A stretch of DNA of 64,000 nucleotides from Rhodobacterales bacterium HKCCE2091 (GTDB taxonomy: Bacteria > Pseudomonadota > Alphaproteobacteria > Rhodobacterales > Rhodobacteraceae), in the NCBI GenBank assembly GCA_015689685.1, contig WVSL01000005.1:1-64000 (forward strand), in the 5' to 3' direction. A model generated the notes under the pieces. The model searched no databases. It was not told where the DNA came from and saw only the letters and a program-made list of their open reading frames with translations. Made by a program: the position numbers and the translations under genes. Position 1 is the stretch's first letter, and every line of letters starts with the position of its first letter. Positions 28,524-37,327 of the stretch are shown piece by piece.

Positions 28524-28685
28524 TCATTGCGGCGGAGGGGCGACCTGCTCGGTCTCGGTCATTTCGCGGGCGGTCCGGAGCGACAGGTCGGTGACCGCCG
28601 CGGCGATCATCAGGCACAGGCCCGACAATGCCCCGACGAGCATCATGATCTCCAGGGAGTCGTTTCGCTTCGGCCCGTTCGCCAT
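28524..28685 (-). CDS. Small single-span membrane protein
   Basis: 53 residues if the ATG at 28685 is used (AGGG about ten bases upstream). It has one hydrophobic segment, IMMLVGALSGLCLMIAAAVT, flanked by a charged N-terminus and an acidic/proline tail. The frame is open back to 28745 with another ATG. It lies just upstream of exoD on the same strand. No family recognised; coding status is probable, not certain. Confidence 0.45.
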   Translation of the reverse strand: MANGPKRNDSLEIMMLVGALSGLCLMIAAAVTDLSLRTAREMTETEQVAPPPQ

Positions 28686-28849
28686 CGTGGCTGTCACCCT
28701 GCTCCGGTGCGCCCCCGATCGCAGACATAGAACGAACGGCGACAATTTACACCAGACCGGGCGAACGTTTCCGTCCCGATGGCAATTATCCGCCGATCAA
28801 ACTGCAAGGCGGTCCACTGATTCCGTTAACGATTTCCGCGACGCGGCAT

Positions 28850-29539
28850 TCAACTTGAAGCGGTCCGCGGTGTTTCGCTGACGGCCTCCGGGGTCGGAAA
28901 CGCCGTTGGAAACGTGCGTTTCAGGGCCACGTCGAGGTCGTCCATCGTCACCGGCAGACCGAGGTCGACGAGGCTTGTGACGCCGTGGCCCGAGATGCCG
29001 CAGGGCACGATGCCGTCGAAGTGCGACAGGTCCGGCTCCACGTTGATCGAGATGCCGTGGAAGCTGACCCATTTCCGCAGGCGGACACCGATGGCGGCGA
29101 TCTTGTCCTCCCGCCCGGTGCCGTCGGGCAGGGGCGGCTTTTCCGGCCGGCGGACCCAGACCCCGACCCGGCCCGCCCGCCGCTCGCCGGTGACGCCGAA
29201 TTCCGCCAACGTCGCGATCACCCAGGCCTCCAGCCCGGAGACGAAGGCGCGGACGTCGCGGCCGCGGGCGCCGACGTCGAGCATGACGTAGACGACGCGC
29301 TGTCCGGGGCCGTGATAGGTGTACTGCCCGCCGCGGCGGGTCTGGTACACCGGGAACCGATCCGGGTCGCGCAGGTCAGCGGGATCGGCGGAGGTGCCGG
29401 CTGTGTAAAGCGGCGGGTGTTCGAGGAGCCAGACGGCCTCGGACGCCCGGCCCTCGGCGATGGCGGCGGCGCGCGCCTCCATTTCCGACAGGGCGGTTTC
29501 GTAGGGCACGGGGCCCGGAGAGATCAGCCAGTCGACCAG
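28850..29539 (-). CDS. lipB: Octanoyltransferase, probable CTG start
   Basis: 229 residues. It moves octanoate from acyl carrier protein to lipoyl domains. Conserved features are [35 protein letters not shown], the Lys region [20 protein letters not shown] and the catalytic cysteine in [21 protein letters not shown] at 29509 is in frame, but it would remove the conserved N-terminal strand [13 protein letters not shown]. The homologous start falls on CTG at 29539 with GGAGG six bases upstream. No ATG, GTG or TTG is available there. Confidence 0.92.
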   Translation of the reverse strand: MVDWLISPGPVPYETALSEMEARAAAIAEGRASEAVWLLEHPPLYTAGTSADPADLRDPDRFPVYQTRRGGQYTYHGPGQRVVYVMLDVGARGRDVRAFVSGLEAWVIATLAEFGVTGERRAGRVGVWVRRPEKPPLPDGTGREDKIAAIGVRLRKWVSFHGISINVEPDLSHFDGIVPCGISGHGVTSLVDLGLPVTMDDLDVALKRTFPTAFPTPEAVSETPRTASS

Positions 29540-29720
29540 GGGACACCTCCTGTGCCGGACCTATTACCGGCGGCGGCGAAGCGCAATCTTCGGGCATCGG
29601 GGCGGTTCGACGGGCCCCCGGCCCCGAAACCAGCGCATTTGTGATAGCCCGGACGTGAAACCCCGTGTTAGCGTTTCGGCCATCTGGGAAAAAAGCCATT
29701 CCATTACCGGAGGGGATGTC

Positions 29721-31076
29721 ATGATTGCTAAGTTTGTTACCGCCGCGTCCGTCGTCGGCGCCATGTCCTTGCTGCCGGCCGAGCCGGCCCGCGCCGATGC
29801 CGGCGATTTTATCGGCGGCGCGATCGTCGGTGGCCTGATCACCGGCGCCATCATCAACAGCAACCAGAACGCGAACCGCGGCAATACCGGCGGCAGCGCC
29901 CCGCGCACCTACAGCTCCATCCCCGCGACGCAGCAGGGCCGCGAGACGCAGACCGCGCTGAACTACTTCGGCTACAACGCCGGTTCGGTGGACGGCCAGA
30001 TCGGTGCCGGCACCCGCGCGGCGATCGAGCGGTTCCAGGCCGATGCCGGGTTCCCGGTCAACGGCCGCGAATTCTCCGCATACCAGTTCTCCTACCTGAT
30101 GGACGCCTATTACTGGGGCATCAACGGCGGCGCGGCGCAGACGAGCCTTGCGGGCCGCCCGCTTCTCGCTGCCTACCGCCAGAGCCTCACGGCTCCGGTG
30201 CAGCAGGCGGTGACGCCGCCGGTCGCCCCGCCGCCGACCACGGTGATCGTGAACGCGCCGCAGCCGCAAGGCGGGACCCCGGCCGCGCCGCCGCCGACGA
30301 CGACGATCGTCGCCGCCCCGGTCGAGGCCGCCGCGCCCGCGCCCGCCGCGCTGCCGAACCTGTTCCAGGGCGGGTCTCAGCAGGCCTCGCTCGCCAACCG
30401 CTGCAACGCGGTGATGCTGCAGACCACCACGAACGGCGGCTACACCACGCTGGCCACGATGACAGACGCGAACTTCACGCTTGAAGAACAGTTCTGCGTC
30501 GCACGGTCCTATGCCATCAGCGAGGGCGAGGACCTGATCCAGGACATCACCGGCCTGACCGCGGCCCAGATCTCCGAACAGTGCTCGGCCTTCGGTGACA
30601 TGCTCGGCGCGCAGGCCGACGCGGTGTCGCTCCTGCCGCAGACCGAGGCCGTGGCGCAGACCCGTGAATTCGCGCTCGGCACCGGCATCAGCCCGGTCGA
30701 CCTGTCGCGCACCGCGAAGGTCTGCCTCGCCATCGGCTACCGCGAGGACGACATGCGCCTCGCCGTCGGCTCCGCGCTGCTCCTGACCGCGCTCGGCGAG
30801 ACGCCCTACGGCGAGCTTCTCGGCCATCACCTCGTGCAGGGCTTCGGCACCACCAACCGCCGCGACCTCGCGACCCAGTGGTTCGAGGCCAGCCTGACCG
30901 CGCTCGAGGACGGCGCGACGCCGGTCTTCATGCCGGGCCAGCCCGAGCGGGTGGCGCTTCTGAGGGCGGCGACCGGGCAGCTGACCGGGACCGGCTCGGC
31001 CGTGCCGCAACCGACCCCGGCCGCGGCCAGCCAGGAAGAGGTGACGGTGCCGACCTTCGGCTTCGTCGACAACTGA
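29721..31076 (+). CDS. Exported peptidoglycan-binding-domain protein
   Basis: 451 residues. A signal peptide (MIAKFVTAASVVGAMSLLPA, then EPARADA) is followed by a glycine-rich segment GGAIVGGLITGAII, a PGRP-type peptidoglycan-binding module at about 72-125 (QTALNYFGYNAGSVDGQIGA, TRAAIERFQADAGFPVNG), a Pro/Ala/Val linker (about 155-225), and a helical C-terminal domain. ATG at 29721 with GGAGGGG upstream. The C-terminal domain is unrecognised. An envelope-bound role is inferred. Confidence 0.8.
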   Translation: MIAKFVTAASVVGAMSLLPAEPARADAGDFIGGAIVGGLITGAIINSNQNANRGNTGGSAPRTYSSIPATQQGRETQTALNYFGYNAGSVDGQIGAGTRAAIERFQADAGFPVNGREFSAYQFSYLMDAYYWGINGGAAQTSLAGRPLLAAYRQSLTAPVQQAVTPPVAPPPTTVIVNAPQPQGGTPAAPPPTTTIVAAPVEAAAPAPAALPNLFQGGSQQASLANRCNAVMLQTTTNGGYTTLATMTDANFTLEEQFCVARSYAISEGEDLIQDITGLTAAQISEQCSAFGDMLGAQADAVSLLPQTEAVAQTREFALGTGISPVDLSRTAKVCLAIGYREDDMRLAVGSALLLTALGETPYGELLGHHLVQGFGTTNRRDLATQWFEASLTALEDGATPVFMPGQPERVALLRAATGQLTGTGSAVPQPTPAAASQEEVTVPTFGFVDN

Positions 31077-31086
31077 TCCCCGAACC

Positions 31087-31121
31087 CCCCGGGAACCGCC
31101 ACGGCTGCGCGGTTTCCGGGG
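31087..31121 (+). terminator. Strong hairpin after the peptidoglycan-binding gene
   Basis: A 13-base-pair stem (31087-31099 with 31109-31121, one G-T wobble) and a nine-base loop lie ten bases after the stop at 31076. Only a weak T run (GTTTC) follows some ten bases later, so it may end or protect the mRNA rather than be a classical terminator. Confidence 0.6.
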
Positions 31122-31239
31122 TCGGGCGGGTTTCACTCACCCGCCCATCCTGCCCCGGCGGGATGCCCCGATTTTTCCGCCGGTCCCCCCTTCACATCGC
31201 CGGATCGCTCGGATAAGACGCGCGAACGTCAAGGATCGT

Positions 31240-31326
31240 GCGGTCGTGGCGGAATTGGTAGACGCGCAGCGTTGAGGTCGCTGTGGGGTAACTCCCGTGG
31301 AAGTTCGAGTCTTCTCGACCGCACCA
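31240..31326 (+). tRNA. tRNA-Leu(GAG)
   Basis: 87-base tRNA with encoded CCA (31324-31326). Acceptor arms are GCGGTCG (31240-31246) and CGACCGC. The anticodon stem-loop is CAGCG-TTGAGGT-CGCTG with anticodon GAG, which reads CUC/CUU leucine codons. A long variable arm (type II) and the GTTCGAGTC T-loop region are present. Confidence 0.95.
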
Positions 31327-31427
31327 TTCCCTTTCCCCGGGCAGGCGCAAGCCACGGGAAACAAGGCGAAATCCCGCTACAGACAGTCCCCGCTCGCCGC
31401 GCCGCGCCAGTGCGCGAGGAAGCCCGC

Positions 31428-32369
31428 ATGTATGACATCATCCCCGATATCCACGGCCAGTCGGCCAAGCTCCGGGCCCGGCTCACGGCGCTCGGCTACG
31501 TCGAGAGGGGCGGGGCCTACCGGCATCCCGACCCGGCGCGCAGCGTGGTGTTCCTGGGCGATTTCATCGACCGTGGGCCGGACAATGCCGGGGTGATCGG
31601 GATCGTGCGGGCGATTGTAGACGCCGGCACCGCGCGGGCGGTCATGGGTAACCACGAACTGAACGCGATCCAGTACGCCACCGACGATCCCGACACCGGC
31701 GACGGGCTCCGTCCGCGGACGGCGAAGAACACGCGGCAGCACGAAACCTTCCTCGCCGAGTTCGCGCTCGGCAGCGCGGCGGCGGCGGAGGCCGTGGCAT
31801 GGATGCGGACGCTGCCGCTGTTCCTCGATCTCGGTGACCTGCGCGCCGTTCACGCCTGCTGGAGCGACGACCGGATCGCCGCGCTGTCCCGGCTGACGCG
31901 GGACGGCGTGCTGGGCGAGGACGACATCTTCCGCACCGTCGCGCCGGGCGATCCGCTGAAAGACCTCGTGGACGACACGCTGAAAGGTCCCGAAACGCCG
32001 CTGCCGGACGGCACGGGCTTCCGTGACAAGGACGGGACCTGGCGAGACCGCGTGCGGATCGCCTGGTGGAACCGCGACCCCGGCACATGGCAGGCGTTCT
32101 CGATCTCCGTCGACGACCCAGAGGGGCTACCCGACGGCGCGCCGCCCGATCACCTGCGGCCGGACGGCTACGCGGAAACCGCGCCGCCGGTCTTCTTCGG
32201 TCACTACTGGCTGAGCGGCCCGCCCGTGTTGCAGGCGCCGAACGCACTGTGTCTCGACTACTCCGCGGGGCGCGACGGGCCGTTGCTGTCATACCTCATG
32301 GCGCCGGGGGAGACCGCGCTGCGTCTCGACCGGATCGGCGGCGCGGAGGGATCCCCGCGGGGCGCCTGA
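31428..32369 (+). CDS. Metallophosphoesterase (PPP-like)
   Basis: 313 residues of the calcineurin-like phosphoesterase family. Metal motifs are DIIPDIHGQSAKL (D-x-H-G), VVFLGDFIDRGPDN (GDxxDRG) and VMGNHELNAIQYA (GNHE), with the later histidines in LRAVHACWSDD and PVFFGHYWLSGPP. This pattern is that of PrpA/Ap4A-hydrolase-like bacterial phosphatases. The open frame upstream runs into the tRNA gene; the ATG at 31428 has GAGGA before it. Substrate unknown. Confidence 0.87.
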   Translation: MYDIIPDIHGQSAKLRARLTALGYVERGGAYRHPDPARSVVFLGDFIDRGPDNAGVIGIVRAIVDAGTARAVMGNHELNAIQYATDDPDTGDGLRPRTAKNTRQHETFLAEFALGSAAAAEAVAWMRTLPLFLDLGDLRAVHACWSDDRIAALSRLTRDGVLGEDDIFRTVAPGDPLKDLVDDTLKGPETPLPDGTGFRDKDGTWRDRVRIAWWNRDPGTWQAFSISVDDPEGLPDGAPPDHLRPDGYAETAPPVFFGHYWLSGPPVLQAPNALCLDYSAGRDGPLLSYLMAPGETALRLDRIGGAEGSPRGA

Positions 32370-32418
32370 CCGCACAAGCCATTGGACGGCGGGCGCGTTT
32401 TGGTGTTCATCAGGGGGA

Positions 32419-34077
32419 ATGGACCCCGAGAATACAGGGGGCGAAGGAACGAAGCCGTCGACCTCGCCCTTCGCGCCCTTCGCGAACAGACGGTACCTCA
32501 CCTACTGGCTGACGGGGCTTTCGGCCAATTTCGGCTGGCTCATCACCATGGTCGCGGCGTCGTGGATGATGACCTCGATCGGCGGCACGCCGGAACTGGT
32601 GGCGCTGGTGCAGACCTCGATCGCGCTGCCGGTGATGCTGTTCTCGTTGCTGGCGGGGGCGCTCGCGGACGTGTTCGGGCGGCGGACAACGGTGCTGTGG
32701 TCGCAGTCCTTCCTGCTCGTCGTGTCGGTCGCGCTGGCGGTGGTCAGCTTCCTCGGGCTGCTGGGGCCCGCCGGGCTGCTGGTATTCACCTTCCTGATCG
32801 GGACCGGGCGGGCGCTCAATAATCCCGGCTGGCAGACCTTCGTCGGGGAGTTCGTGCCCCGGCGGGAGCTGCCGTCGGCGATCGCGCTCAACTCCGTCGG
32901 CTTCAACCTCGCCCGCAGCCTCGGGCCAGCCATCGGCGGGGTGATCGTGGCGACGGTCGGCGCCTTCGCGGCCTTCGCGGTGAACGCGGCGGCGAACCTC
33001 GTGGTGCTGTTCGCGGCCTCGCGCTGGCGGAGCGGCGGCGCCGAACGGCAATTGCCGCCGGAACCGGTGGGGGAGGCGATGCTGGCGGGCTTGCGCTACG
33101 TCGCGATGTCGCCAGAACACCTGCGGCTCCTGTTGCGGGCCGGAACGTTCAACCTCGCCGGGTCGTCGGTCATGGCGCTGATGCCGCTGGTGGCGCGGGA
33201 CCTCGTGGGCGGAGGCCCGCAGACCTACGGTCTCCTGCTCGGTTTCTTCGGGATCGGCGCCATCGCCGCCGCCCTGTTCGCGCCGCGGTTCCGCATCGCC
33301 CTGCCGGGCGAGGCGCGGGCGCGGGTCACCTTCCTAGGCTTCGCGGCCGCGACACTACTGCTGGGGCTGAGCCGCGTGCTGCCGCTGACGCTGCTCGCCT
33401 GCGCGCTGGCGGGGGCGTGCTTCCTGCTGACCCTGTCGACCTTCAGCGCGACCGTGCAGATGTCGTCGCCGCGCTGGGTCGTGACCCGGTGCCAAGCGCT
33501 CTACATGAGCACGGTGTTCGGCGGCAGCGCGGTCGGCAGTTGGATATGGGGCCACCTTGCCGGCGGCTTCGGCCTGACCGTGGCGCTGTCGGTGTCGGCG
33601 CTGGCGATGGTCGGCGCGGCGGCGGTGGGGATCTGGGTCGCGCTCAGGGATCTCGATACCGACCTTCTCGATCCGCAGGCGCCGTGGCAGCCGCCGCCGC
33701 TGAAGCTCGACATCCGGCCGATGAGCGGGCCGATCCTGACCACCATCGAATACCGCATCCGCGAAGAGGATATTCCCGCCTTCCTCGAAGTCATGGCCGA
33801 ACGCCGCCGCGCGCGTCTGCGGGATGGCGCGCGGCGCTGGACCCTGTCGCGCGACATCGGCGAGCCGGAGGTCTGGTTCGAGCGCTACAAGACCGCGACC
33901 TGGGTCGAGCACGAGCGGGTCGTTCAGCGCCGGACGCTGGCCACCGGCCAACTGGTGGAGCGCATCCGCGCCCTGCACCGGGGCGACAAGCCGAAGGTGC
34001 GCTACGAACTGGTGCGCCAGCCCGCGGCCGAGGTCGCGAACCGTTCCGACGACATCTCGGAGGTCGGGCCGCAGTAA
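32419..34077 (+). CDS. MFS transporter with C-terminal dimeric-barrel domain
   Basis: 552 residues. Twelve hydrophobic segments fill the first ~410 residues, with the MFS motif ALADVFGRRTTVLW and RALNNPGWQTFVGEFVPRRE. This is the enterobactin-exporter-like MFS_3 group. The last ~130 residues (TTIEYRIREEDIPAFLEVMA, RRWTLSRDIGEPEVWFERYK, TWVEHERVVQRRT) are a soluble ferredoxin-like alpha+beta domain typical of that group. Substrate unknown. Convergent with the ABC exporter, with four bases between stops. Confidence 0.88.
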   Translation: MDPENTGGEGTKPSTSPFAPFANRRYLTYWLTGLSANFGWLITMVAASWMMTSIGGTPELVALVQTSIALPVMLFSLLAGALADVFGRRTTVLWSQSFLLVVSVALAVVSFLGLLGPAGLLVFTFLIGTGRALNNPGWQTFVGEFVPRRELPSAIALNSVGFNLARSLGPAIGGVIVATVGAFAAFAVNAAANLVVLFAASRWRSGGAERQLPPEPVGEAMLAGLRYVAMSPEHLRLLLRAGTFNLAGSSVMALMPLVARDLVGGGPQTYGLLLGFFGIGAIAAALFAPRFRIALPGEARARVTFLGFAAATLLLGLSRVLPLTLLACALAGACFLLTLSTFSATVQMSSPRWVVTRCQALYMSTVFGGSAVGSWIWGHLAGGFGLTVALSVSALAMVGAAAVGIWVALRDLDTDLLDPQAPWQPPPLKLDIRPMSGPILTTIEYRIREEDIPAFLEVMAERRRARLRDGARRWTLSRDIGEPEVWFERYKTATWVEHERVVQRRTLATGQLVERIRALHRGDKPKVRYELVRQPAAEVANRSDDISEVGPQ

Positions 34078-34081
34078 CCGG

Positions 34082-35881
34082 TCAGAGCGGCGGGGTCAGT
34101 CCGGCCGATTGCAGCTCGTTCAGGCGGGCATAGGCGCCGCCCGCGGCCATCAGGGTTTCGTGCGTGCCTTCCTCCACCACCCGCCCGTGGTCGAGCACCA
34201 CGATCTTGTCGGCGTCGCGGATCGTGGACAGCCGGTGCGCGATGACGATGGTCGTCCGCCCCGCCGACAGCCGCTCCAGCGCTTCCTGCACCAGCCGCTC
34301 GGACTGGGCGTCGAGGGCCGAGGTCGGTTCATCCATCAGGAGGATCGGCGCGTCCCGCAGCATCGCACGGGCGATGGCGACCCGCTGCCGTTGCCCGCCC
34401 GACAGCGCGGAGCCGCGCGGGCCGACCCGGGTTTCGAGCCCGTCCGGCAGCGCCTCGGCGAAGTCGAGCACCGAGGCATCGCGCGCGGCGGCGCGGACCT
34501 CCTCCTCGGTCGCGGAGAGACGGCCCATGCGGATGTTCGCGGCGATGGTCTCGTCGAACAGCGCGGTTTCCTGCCCGACGACCGCGATCATGTCGCGAAG
34601 CCGCCCGGGATCGGCGGCGTCGGTCGGGGTGCCCCCGATCGTGATCGATCCGCTTTCGGGGTCTACGAGCCGGGTGACGAGGGCGAATACCGTGGTCTTG
34701 CCCGCGCCCGATGGTCCCACCAACGCGGTCGTGCGCCCGGCCTCGGCGCTGAAGCTCAGGCCCTTCAGCACCGGCCGCTCGCCGTAGCCGAAGCGGACGT
34801 CATTGAACCGGATCTCGCCGGGCTCTATCGGTTGCGGGGCGGGCGGCGGGACGATCCCGGGCTCCAGTTCCAGCAATTCGTAGAGACGTTGCAGCGAGGC
34901 CGCGCCGGCCTGGAGCTGCGCGGTGAGAGAGAACACCCGGCGCATCGGGTCCAGCACGAGGGCGAGGGCGGTGAAGAACGACATGAACTCGCCCACTGTC
35001 TTGTCGCCCGAGACGATGTCGTTGCCGCCGACCCAGATCACGGCGAGGAACCCGACCGCCGAGATCAGGTCGACCATCGCCGGTGTTCCGGACTTGGCCC
35101 GTTCCGCCCGCATCTGGCGGCGCAGGAAGTTCGCGACGTGTTCCTGCCAGTTCGCGGACTGGGGCTCCTCCAGCCGGTTCAGCTTGATCGACTGGATGCC
35201 GTGAAACGCCTCGTCGAGCTGCGTCGAAAGCCCGGCCGAGGCGTTCCGCGCGTCGTAGGAGAACCCGCGGACGAGCCGCTGCACGAGGTAGAGCGGCAGG
35301 ACGAGAATCGGCACCCCGATCAGCGCGAGCAGGGACCAGCGCCAGTCGTTCAGGAACATCACGAACAGGAGCGAGACCAGCGACACGCTGTCGCGCCCGA
35401 GCGACATCAGGACGTTCGACGCGATGCCCTGGAGGGCCAGGGTATCGCCCCGCACACGCTCGATCAGGGCGCCCGGCGGGTGGACCTGGAAGAAGCTCAT
35501 GTCGAGCGTCAGGAGGTGGCGCATGAGCCGCACCTGCAGCGCCGCCACGACCTTCAGGCCGACCGAGACGACCAGCAGCCGCTGTGCGTAGCCGGTCACC
35601 GCGCGGACCACGAAGATCAGCGAGATCGTCACCGCGACCCAGAACACCCCGCCGCCGGATTCCGAGTTCAGGACGAGGTCGAACAGCGGCTGAATCATGT
35701 AGGCTGCAAGGCCGAGCGTCCCCCCGGCGATGGCCATGAGGATCAGCGCGAGGATCATCTTCCACAGGTGTTCGCGGACGTGTTCGCGCCAGAGCCGCAG
35801 GACGAGGGTGTGAACCGCGGGCCCGTCGGCGGCGTCTGTCTCGGACGTGGCTGGCATCGGCACCGGGTCTCTGTCTGGCAT
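34082..35881 (-). CDS. MsbA-like ABC transporter, fused membrane and ATPase domains
   Basis: 599 residues. The N-terminal six-helix export domain (about 30-330) has LALQGIASNVLMSLGRDSVS and SYDARNASAGLSTQLDEAFH, as in MsbA/lipid exporters. The ATPase has Walker A LVGPSGAGKTTVFALV, signature LSGGQRQRVAIARAML, Walker B ILLMDEPTSALD and the H-loop VIAHRLSTIRDADKIV. A homodimer exporting lipid A core, another lipid or a drug is likely. It is divergent from the polyamine-type operon. Confidence 0.9.
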   Translation of the reverse strand: MPDRDPVPMPATSETDAADGPAVHTLVLRLWREHVREHLWKMILALILMAIAGGTLGLAAYMIQPLFDLVLNSESGGGVFWVAVTISLIFVVRAVTGYAQRLLVVSVGLKVVAALQVRLMRHLLTLDMSFFQVHPPGALIERVRGDTLALQGIASNVLMSLGRDSVSLVSLLFVMFLNDWRWSLLALIGVPILVLPLYLVQRLVRGFSYDARNASAGLSTQLDEAFHGIQSIKLNRLEEPQSANWQEHVANFLRRQMRAERAKSGTPAMVDLISAVGFLAVIWVGGNDIVSGDKTVGEFMSFFTALALVLDPMRRVFSLTAQLQAGAASLQRLYELLELEPGIVPPPAPQPIEPGEIRFNDVRFGYGERPVLKGLSFSAEAGRTTALVGPSGAGKTTVFALVTRLVDPESGSITIGGTPTDAADPGRLRDMIAVVGQETALFDETIAANIRMGRLSATEEEVRAAARDASVLDFAEALPDGLETRVGPRGSALSGGQRQRVAIARAMLRDAPILLMDEPTSALDAQSERLVQEALERLSAGRTTIVIAHRLSTIRDADKIVVLDHGRVVEEGTHETLMAAGGAYARLNELQSAGLTPPL

Positions 35882-36113
35882 GTCTGGTTACGCCATGCGA
35901 CGCGGCCTCACAAGTCCGGCCCGGAACCCCGATCCGGCCGGTCGCGGGGCAGGGTGTGCCACGGCATCCCGCGCCACCGCCGGTTTGCTGCCCAAACTCC
36001 GGGCAGTTGCTTCGGATCGCGCCAATCCGGTTGCGCCGCGCATCGGGCTTTGTTTTATTGTCGTGCAATCGGGGAAAACCCCGCGTTGCAACAGGGATGA
36101 CAGGGAGAGCGAC

Positions 36114-37211
36114 TTGACCTCAAACGGGGCTGCCGCCTTCGTCGCGTTCGATCGCGTCCAGAAAAGCTACGACGGCGAAACGCTGGTGGTGAAGGACCTC
36201 AATCTGTCCATCGGCAAGGGCGAGTTCCTGACCATGCTCGGGCCGTCCGGTTCCGGCAAGACCACCTGCCTGATGATGCTGGCCGGGTTCGAGACCGCCA
36301 CCCATGGCGAGATCACCCTCGACGGGCGGCCGATCAACAACATCCCGCCTCACAAGCGCGGGATCGGGATGGTGTTCCAGAACTACGCGCTGTTTCCGCA
36401 CATGACCGTGGCCGAGAACCTCGCCTTCCCGCTGGAAGTGCGGAAGATCGGCAAGTCCGAACGCGAGGAGAAGATCCGCCGCGCGCTCGACATGGTGCAG
36501 ATGGGCGCCTTCGGCGGCCGCCGCCCGGCGCAGCTTTCGGGCGGTCAGCAGCAGCGGATCGCGCTGGCCCGCGCGCTGGTGTTCGAGCCCGAGCTGGTCC
36601 TGATGGACGAACCGCTCGGCGCGCTCGACAAGCAGTTGCGCGAGACGCTCCAGTTCGAGATCACCAACCTCGCCCACCAGCTCGGCATCACCACGGTCTA
36701 CGTCACCCACGACCAGACCGAGGCGCTGACGATGTCCGACCGCGTGGCGGTGTTCGACGACGGCGTGATCCAGCAGCTCGACGCGCCCGACGTGCTCTAC
36801 GAGGAACCGCAGAACAGCTTCGTCGCGCAGTTCATCGGCGAGAACAACACGCTGCTCGGCACCGTAGAGTCGATCGCGGACGGGGTCGCCGTAGTGAAAC
36901 TCGACGACGGCTCGCTGATCGACACGGTGCCGGTCAACGTCGACCGGCCGGGCCAGCGCACGCTGGTGTCGATCCGGCCCGAACGGGTCGAGTTCAACAA
37001 GGACCGGCTCGCCCCCGATGCCCACACGCTCAAGGCCGAGGTGAAGGAATTCATCTACATGGGCGACATCTACCGGACACGCATCTCGGTGGCCGGGAAC
37101 GAGAATTTCGTCGTCAAGACGCGCAACGCCCCAGACCAGCGCCGGCTCACTCCCGGCGAGATCATCGAGATCGGCTGGCGGCCGCAGGATTGCCGGGCGC
37201 TCGACGCATGA
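36114..37211 (+). CDS. ABC transporter ATPase, spermidine/putrescine type
   Basis: 365 residues. Walker A is MLGPSGSGKTTCLMMLAGFE, signature LSGGQQQRIALARALVFEPE, Walker B LVLMDEPLGALDKQLRETLQ, H-loop VYVTHDQTEALTMSD, and a C-terminal TOBE domain includes VSIRPERVEF. The group is PotA/AfuC-like. No ATG fits. The TTG at 36114 has AGGGAGA seven bases upstream and starts the conserved part, so it is the likely start. First gene of the 36.1-41.8 kb transport operon. Confidence 0.9.
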   Translation: MTSNGAAAFVAFDRVQKSYDGETLVVKDLNLSIGKGEFLTMLGPSGSGKTTCLMMLAGFETATHGEITLDGRPINNIPPHKRGIGMVFQNYALFPHMTVAENLAFPLEVRKIGKSEREEKIRRALDMVQMGAFGGRRPAQLSGGQQQRIALARALVFEPELVLMDEPLGALDKQLRETLQFEITNLAHQLGITTVYVTHDQTEALTMSDRVAVFDDGVIQQLDAPDVLYEEPQNSFVAQFIGENNTLLGTVESIADGVAVVKLDDGSLIDTVPVNVDRPGQRTLVSIRPERVEFNKDRLAPDAHTLKAEVKEFIYMGDIYRTRISVAGNENFVVKTRNAPDQRRLTPGEIIEIGWRPQDCRALDA

Positions 37212-37327
37212 CGCGTCGGCGCACCGGCGATGGCGGGGACGAACCCTGCCAGGCCGGACGACGGGTCGAACCGTGCCCCCGGGCACGGGACCCGAAGACC
37301 GAAGTCCAACAAAGGAGAGAGAAGAGA

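Noticed and set aside
29376-31136. Long open frame (586 codons) opposite the peptidoglycan-binding gene
   Set aside because: Arg/Gly/His-rich composition typical of a GC-rich antisense shadow; the plus-strand gene has a signal peptide and a known domain.
33824-36100. 758-codon plus-strand open frame opposite the MsbA-like exporter
   Set aside because: Shadow composition, and the ABC exporter motifs are on the minus strand.
36067-36100. ATG near 36097 as start of the PotA-like ATPase
   Set aside because: It is in a different frame from the ATPase; the TTG at 36114 is in frame with a good ribosome site.
37271-37288. GC hairpin between the ATPase and binding-protein genes as a terminator
   Set aside because: Eight-base stem with almost no loop and no T run; kept only as a remark in the binding-protein entry.
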